NCBI GenBank assembly: GCA_943914815.1
Contig: CALUDL010000060.1
Span: 1-10,089, forward strand
Reading direction: 5' to 3'
Origin: an uncultured Brevibacterium sp.
GTDB taxonomy: Bacteria; Actinomycetota; Actinomycetes; Actinomycetales; Brevibacteriaceae
DNA: 10,089 nucleotides
The translations under genes and the position numbers were made by a program. The notes beneath the pieces were generated by a model. It was given only the letters and a program-made list of their open reading frames with translations. It searched no databases and had not been told where the DNA came from. Positions 8,106-10,089 of this stretch are shown here, piece by piece (the stretch's first letter is position 1; the number at the start of each line of letters is the position of its first letter).

Positions 8106-9451
8106 TATTGTTCAACCTCCCCGGTCTCAATAAGCGCAGCGAACAGGCTCGGCGAAAGTCGTGGGGTTCCACCGTATCGTCCCGTGAGGTAACGCTTTGC
8201 AACGTTTGCATCGGGGTGTTTAGGAAAGTCAGCAAGGCATGCCAACTCCGTCACTCCTTCGTAGGTTTTGTCCGTAAGCCAAATCTGCTCGGGCTCAAGA
8301 CTTACCTCGCTGAGTGGCGAAAGGATATACGACTCATGGCTAGTAAAAATGAGTTGAGCGTGGTGCACGTTCACGAGTGGTTCAGCGAACGCGCCAATGA
8401 GAACCTCTAGCAAATGTGGGTGCAAGCTTGCGTCGATCTCATCCACTAAGAGCAAACCTCCACTACGGAGTGCTTCAAGCGCAGGTACTGCGATAGCGAG
8501 CCACGCGATGGTACCGTCGCTCTCCTCTTCTACGGAAAATGCCGGGCAGTCGTCAGCGACTCCCTGGTGAGTGAAGAGCAGGTGCCGCACAACCTGTTCA
8601 AGCTCATCGTCTTCAAGTTCCTCTTGTGCCTCGTCTGCGCCGTCCAGTTCCCTACTGCTAGCGTCTTTGTCGTTCTCTTCACGCAAATCGCGCTTGAACC
8701 TCCGGACTGCTCTGCGTATCCGTTCCGGAATGTTTCTTTCCTCGATATGAACCTTCAAGACACCGATATCAGCAACTCGGAGCAATGTTTCGAGGTCAGA
8801 AAATGTTAGATCGCCATCCTCCAGTGAATCCGCGAGACTTGTTAGACGAGCCGTTCGGTGCGAGTCCTTCACTAAGACGATGTCAAAACTCTCAACGAGG
8901 TCATGCGCGAAGGCATAAATCGATGAGTCTTTCAGCAGCAGTGCGCGACTAAGAACGAGTTCACGGGGCGTCACCTCGGTCTTGGTGCCAAGGCTTTGAT
9001 GGAAAGTGAGGACGTTCTCTTCGCGATCGCGTTGTAGAAGAGTACGCCAACGCGAGTTAGGAATATCACGTAACCATTCGCGTTTGATCCCGTCCCGATC
9101 AACCTCAAAACCGTACTTATACCGGCGTTCATCGTGGACAAGGTCAAACTCATAGAGACTCGTTGAGCCCTGCGCGTTTCCATCAAGTTTGAAAGGTGCG
9201 CGTAGCATATATTTTGCGTCCTGCCACGCAGTGGCAGAGTGCTTGATCGCAGTGAAGGCGTAGCGGAACGCATCTAAAATTGCGGACTTTCCGGTTGCAT
9301 TGCCCCCGAAGATCCCTGCGAGCGGGTAGGTAGCAGCACTCCAATCACCATCCTTCGGCTGGAGTGTTTTCAGCGAAGGGCGCGTGAGATCAACCGTGAT
9401 CTCGTCACAAATGCTTTTGTGGTTGCGCACTGTAAAGCTCAAGAGGATCAT
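8105..9451 (-). CDS. rloA: RloA-like AAA15/AAA21 family ATPase
   Basis: 448 residues from an ATG to TAG. It opens with ILLSFTVRNHKSICDEITVDL, the typical N-terminal strand of RecF/OLD-like ABC-fold ATPases. Walker A is GGNATGKS at 49-56. A signature-like SDGT lies at 311-314, Walker B LLLVDEID has D337 and E338 and is followed by ASLHPHL, and a switch histidine H372 lies in FTSHES. The C-terminus has YLTGRYGGTPRL, common in this family. A charged, acidic, probably coiled segment (about 250-295) is inserted before the signature. There is no nuclease domain, so the ATPase most likely senses or regulates while RloB acts. The gene is first in the rloAB operon and apparently leaderless, with TATAAT six bases before the ATG. 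Related pairs include PARIS AriA/AriB; which phage trigger it would answer to is unknown. Confidence 0.9.
   Translation of the reverse strand: MILLSFTVRNHKSICDEITVDLTRPSLKTLQPKDGDWSAATYPLAGIFGGNATGKSAILDAFRYAFTAIKHSATAWQDAKYMLRAPFKLDGNAQGSTSLYEFDLVHDERRYKYGFEVDRDGIKREWLRDIPNSRWRTLLQRDREENVLTFHQSLGTKTEVTPRELVLSRALLLKDSSIYAFAHDLVESFDIVLVKDSHRTARLTSLADSLEDGDLTFSDLETLLRVADIGVLKVHIEERNIPERIRRAVRRFKRDLREENDKDASSRELDGADEAQEELEDDELEQVVRHLLFTHQGVADDCPAFSVEEESDGTIAWLAIAVPALEALRSGGLLLVDEIDASLHPHLLEVLIGAFAEPLVNVHHAQLIFTSHESYILSPLSEVSLEPEQIWLTDKTYEGVTELACLADFPKHPDANVAKRYLTGRYGGTPRLSPSLFAALIETGEVEQ
8116..8122 (-). promoter_or_regulatory. Internal ribosome binding site for rloB
   Basis: GGGGAGG on the minus strand lies within the last codons of rloA, ten bases before the GTG at 8105. 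Together with the TAGTG overlap it supports the GTG start and translational coupling of the two proteins. Confidence 0.7.
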
Positions 9452-9457
9452 ACAAAT

Positions 9458-9463
9458 ATTATA
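9458..9463 (-). promoter_or_regulatory. -10 box of a leaderless rloA promoter
   Basis: A perfect TATAAT on the minus strand is followed by six bases (ATTTGT) and the ATG at 9451. Transcription would therefore begin at or next to the start codon. No Shine-Dalgarno is present. The hexamer 17 bases upstream (GTAAAA) is not a good -35, though the region is AT-rich. Confidence 0.65.
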
Positions 9464-9528
9464 GTATCAAAAACCCCATATTTTACGTTTTCCGAGTAAA
9501 AGGCACGACTCAGCCCATACATTGTTGC

Positions 9529-9727
9529 ACCAGCGAAACAAGCTCCTACGCCTGGCCCGGAAAACACCACAGCTACGCATGGATCATCAGCGAGCGCGTA
9601 CTTACCGGCCTTCACGAACGCGGCATCGACATGTTCGACGTCAAGGAGTCTTCACAGAAAAATCACGCTTCCCCACACTGCCAAACACACCCTAGACGCA
9701 ACGCGCTGGCACCACCTCGACGCCTGA
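9529..9727 (+). pseudogene. Frameshifted remnant of an unidentified gene
   Basis: The plus strand reads SYAWPGKHHSYAWIISER, then VLTGLHERGIDMFDVKESSQ in one frame. After a run of five A (9658-9662) it reads KITLPHTAKHTLDATRWHHL, then DA and TGA (9725-9727) in the next frame. Both halves use G/C-ending codons and look like real protein, so a single-base shift in the A run best explains the break. The 5' end is missing: upstream the frame fades into AT-rich sequence next to the rloA promoter, with no start or ribosome binding site. I do not recognise the family. It is most likely the 3' end of a gene cut by insertion of the defence cassette. Confidence 0.45.
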
Positions 9728-10089
9728 TACTTCCCCTACCCCGCTCCTCACCTCGGGAGCCACAAATAGCCAGTACACTTTCCGTATGAACACGCTTCCC
9801 CATCGTTCTGTTGTGCTGGCTATTGCCTTCTGCGCCTTGTTCGCACTTTTCACACCCACCATCGTCGCCGCGCTGTAGGCCGTGGCAGAACTGATCGATG
9901 ATCCGGAGATCATGAGCCGGGATGCCTTCGAGGCCTTCCTCGCCGATCCCTTCGAGACCGGGACGTCGGACGGACCGAACTCCATCACCGGGGTCGCCGG
10001 AGGCGTTGGTGACGCGCCACCACTGTACGCCGTGCCCCTCACGCGCCATCACCGCGCCCACCTGCCGGGGACCGGTCCCGAGCAGAGCC
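9663..10089 (-). CDS. Alkyltransferase-like (ATL/MGMT family) protein, C-terminal part, tail uncertain
   Basis: The frame enters from the right edge. Its first 32 residues (9993-10088) read ALLGTGPRQVGAVMAREGH, then GVQWWRVTNASGD. This matches the end of the MGMT DNA-binding domain (PF01035): PRQVG is the recognition-helix region, and WWRV sits where true methyltransferases have PCHRV. The acceptor cysteine is therefore absent, as in ATL proteins, which bind alkylguanine in DNA and flag it for nucleotide excision repair. The usual proline before the motif is replaced by Gln. Family members normally end 30-40 residues after this point, yet this frame continues for about 110 codons to a stop at 9663 with no recognisable homology. 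The true C-terminus may have been lost by truncation or frameshift near 9990. Homology is clear; gene integrity is not. Confidence 0.5.
   Translation of the reverse strand, partial: ALLGTGPRQVGAVMAREGHGVQWWRVTNASGDPGDGVRSVRRPGLEGIGEEGLEGIPAHDLRIIDQFCHGLQRGDDGGCEKCEQGAEGNSQHNRTMGKRVHTESVLAICGSRGEERGRGSIRRRGGASALRLGCVWQCGEA
9786..9878 (+). CDS. Possible 30-residue hydrophobic peptide
   Basis: MNTLPHRSVVLAIAFCALF, then ALFTPTIVAAL, ends at TAG. It has a basic N-terminus and one membrane-spanning or signal-like helix. A TACACT box (9774-9779) lies six bases before the ATG, so it could be leaderless like rloA. It is antisense to the tail of the ATL frame, so only one of the two is likely to be expressed as protein. 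After the TAG the same frame stays open to the window edge (from GTG at 9882: VAELIDDPEIMSRDAFEAF and on), so this could also be the start of a stop-interrupted secreted protein. Confidence 0.25.
   Translation: MNTLPHRSVVLAIAFCALFALFTPTIVAAL

Noticed and set aside
2466..9477. Shared AAAAACCC motif near both ends of the cassette as a possible attachment repeat
   Set aside because: Only eight bases match, within A-rich and C-rich runs. This is expected by chance and no integrase is present.
1..10089. CRISPR array, tRNA or rRNA genes
   Set aside because: No regularly spaced repeats, no cloverleaf with a GGTTCGAATCC-like arm, and no rRNA-like sequence seen on either strand.

Overview
The window looks like a piece of an actinobacterial chromosome of fairly high G+C, plausibly from the Actinomycetaceae or a relative. 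The reasons are a choice-of-anchor M surface protein of the type found in Gram-positive Actinobacteria, codon use rich in G/C at third positions in the flanking genes, and start codons that sit six bases after a -10-like box, as expected for leaderless mRNAs. The genus cannot be fixed from this sequence.

Layout, left to right. Bases 1-2000 (minus strand) hold most of a secreted surface protein with a signal peptide and two copies of the choice-of-anchor M domain; its C-terminus lies beyond the left edge. Its control region (2001-2077) has a strong ribosome binding site and two short palindromes. Bases 2078-2476 hold no intact gene, only a possible 30-codon C-terminal remnant. Bases 2477-9451 are a three-gene defence cassette, all on the minus strand and read from right to left: an AAA15/RloA-like ATPase, an RloB-family protein whose start overlaps the ATPase stop by one base (TAGTG), and a giant single-chain type ISP restriction-modification enzyme that carries Mrr-like nuclease, SF2 helicase/translocase, N6-adenine methyltransferase and target-recognition parts in one polypeptide. 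Bases 9452-10089 contain a frameshifted plus-strand gene remnant and, at the right edge on the minus strand, the C-terminal part of an alkyltransferase-like (ATL/MGMT family) protein with an unusual tail.

How the genes may work together. The type ISP enzyme would methylate host sites and use ATP-driven translocation to cut unmodified foreign DNA. RloA and RloB form an ATPase plus putative TOPRIM-like effector pair, reminiscent of two-gene abortive systems such as PARIS (AriA/AriB). A second layer that acts when restriction fails is an inference from this arrangement, not something the sequence proves. The rloAB genes are lower in G+C (about 45-50% in hand-counted lines) than the flanking genes (about 63-67%), and gene remnants lie on both sides. 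This fits a horizontally acquired cassette at a recurrent insertion site.
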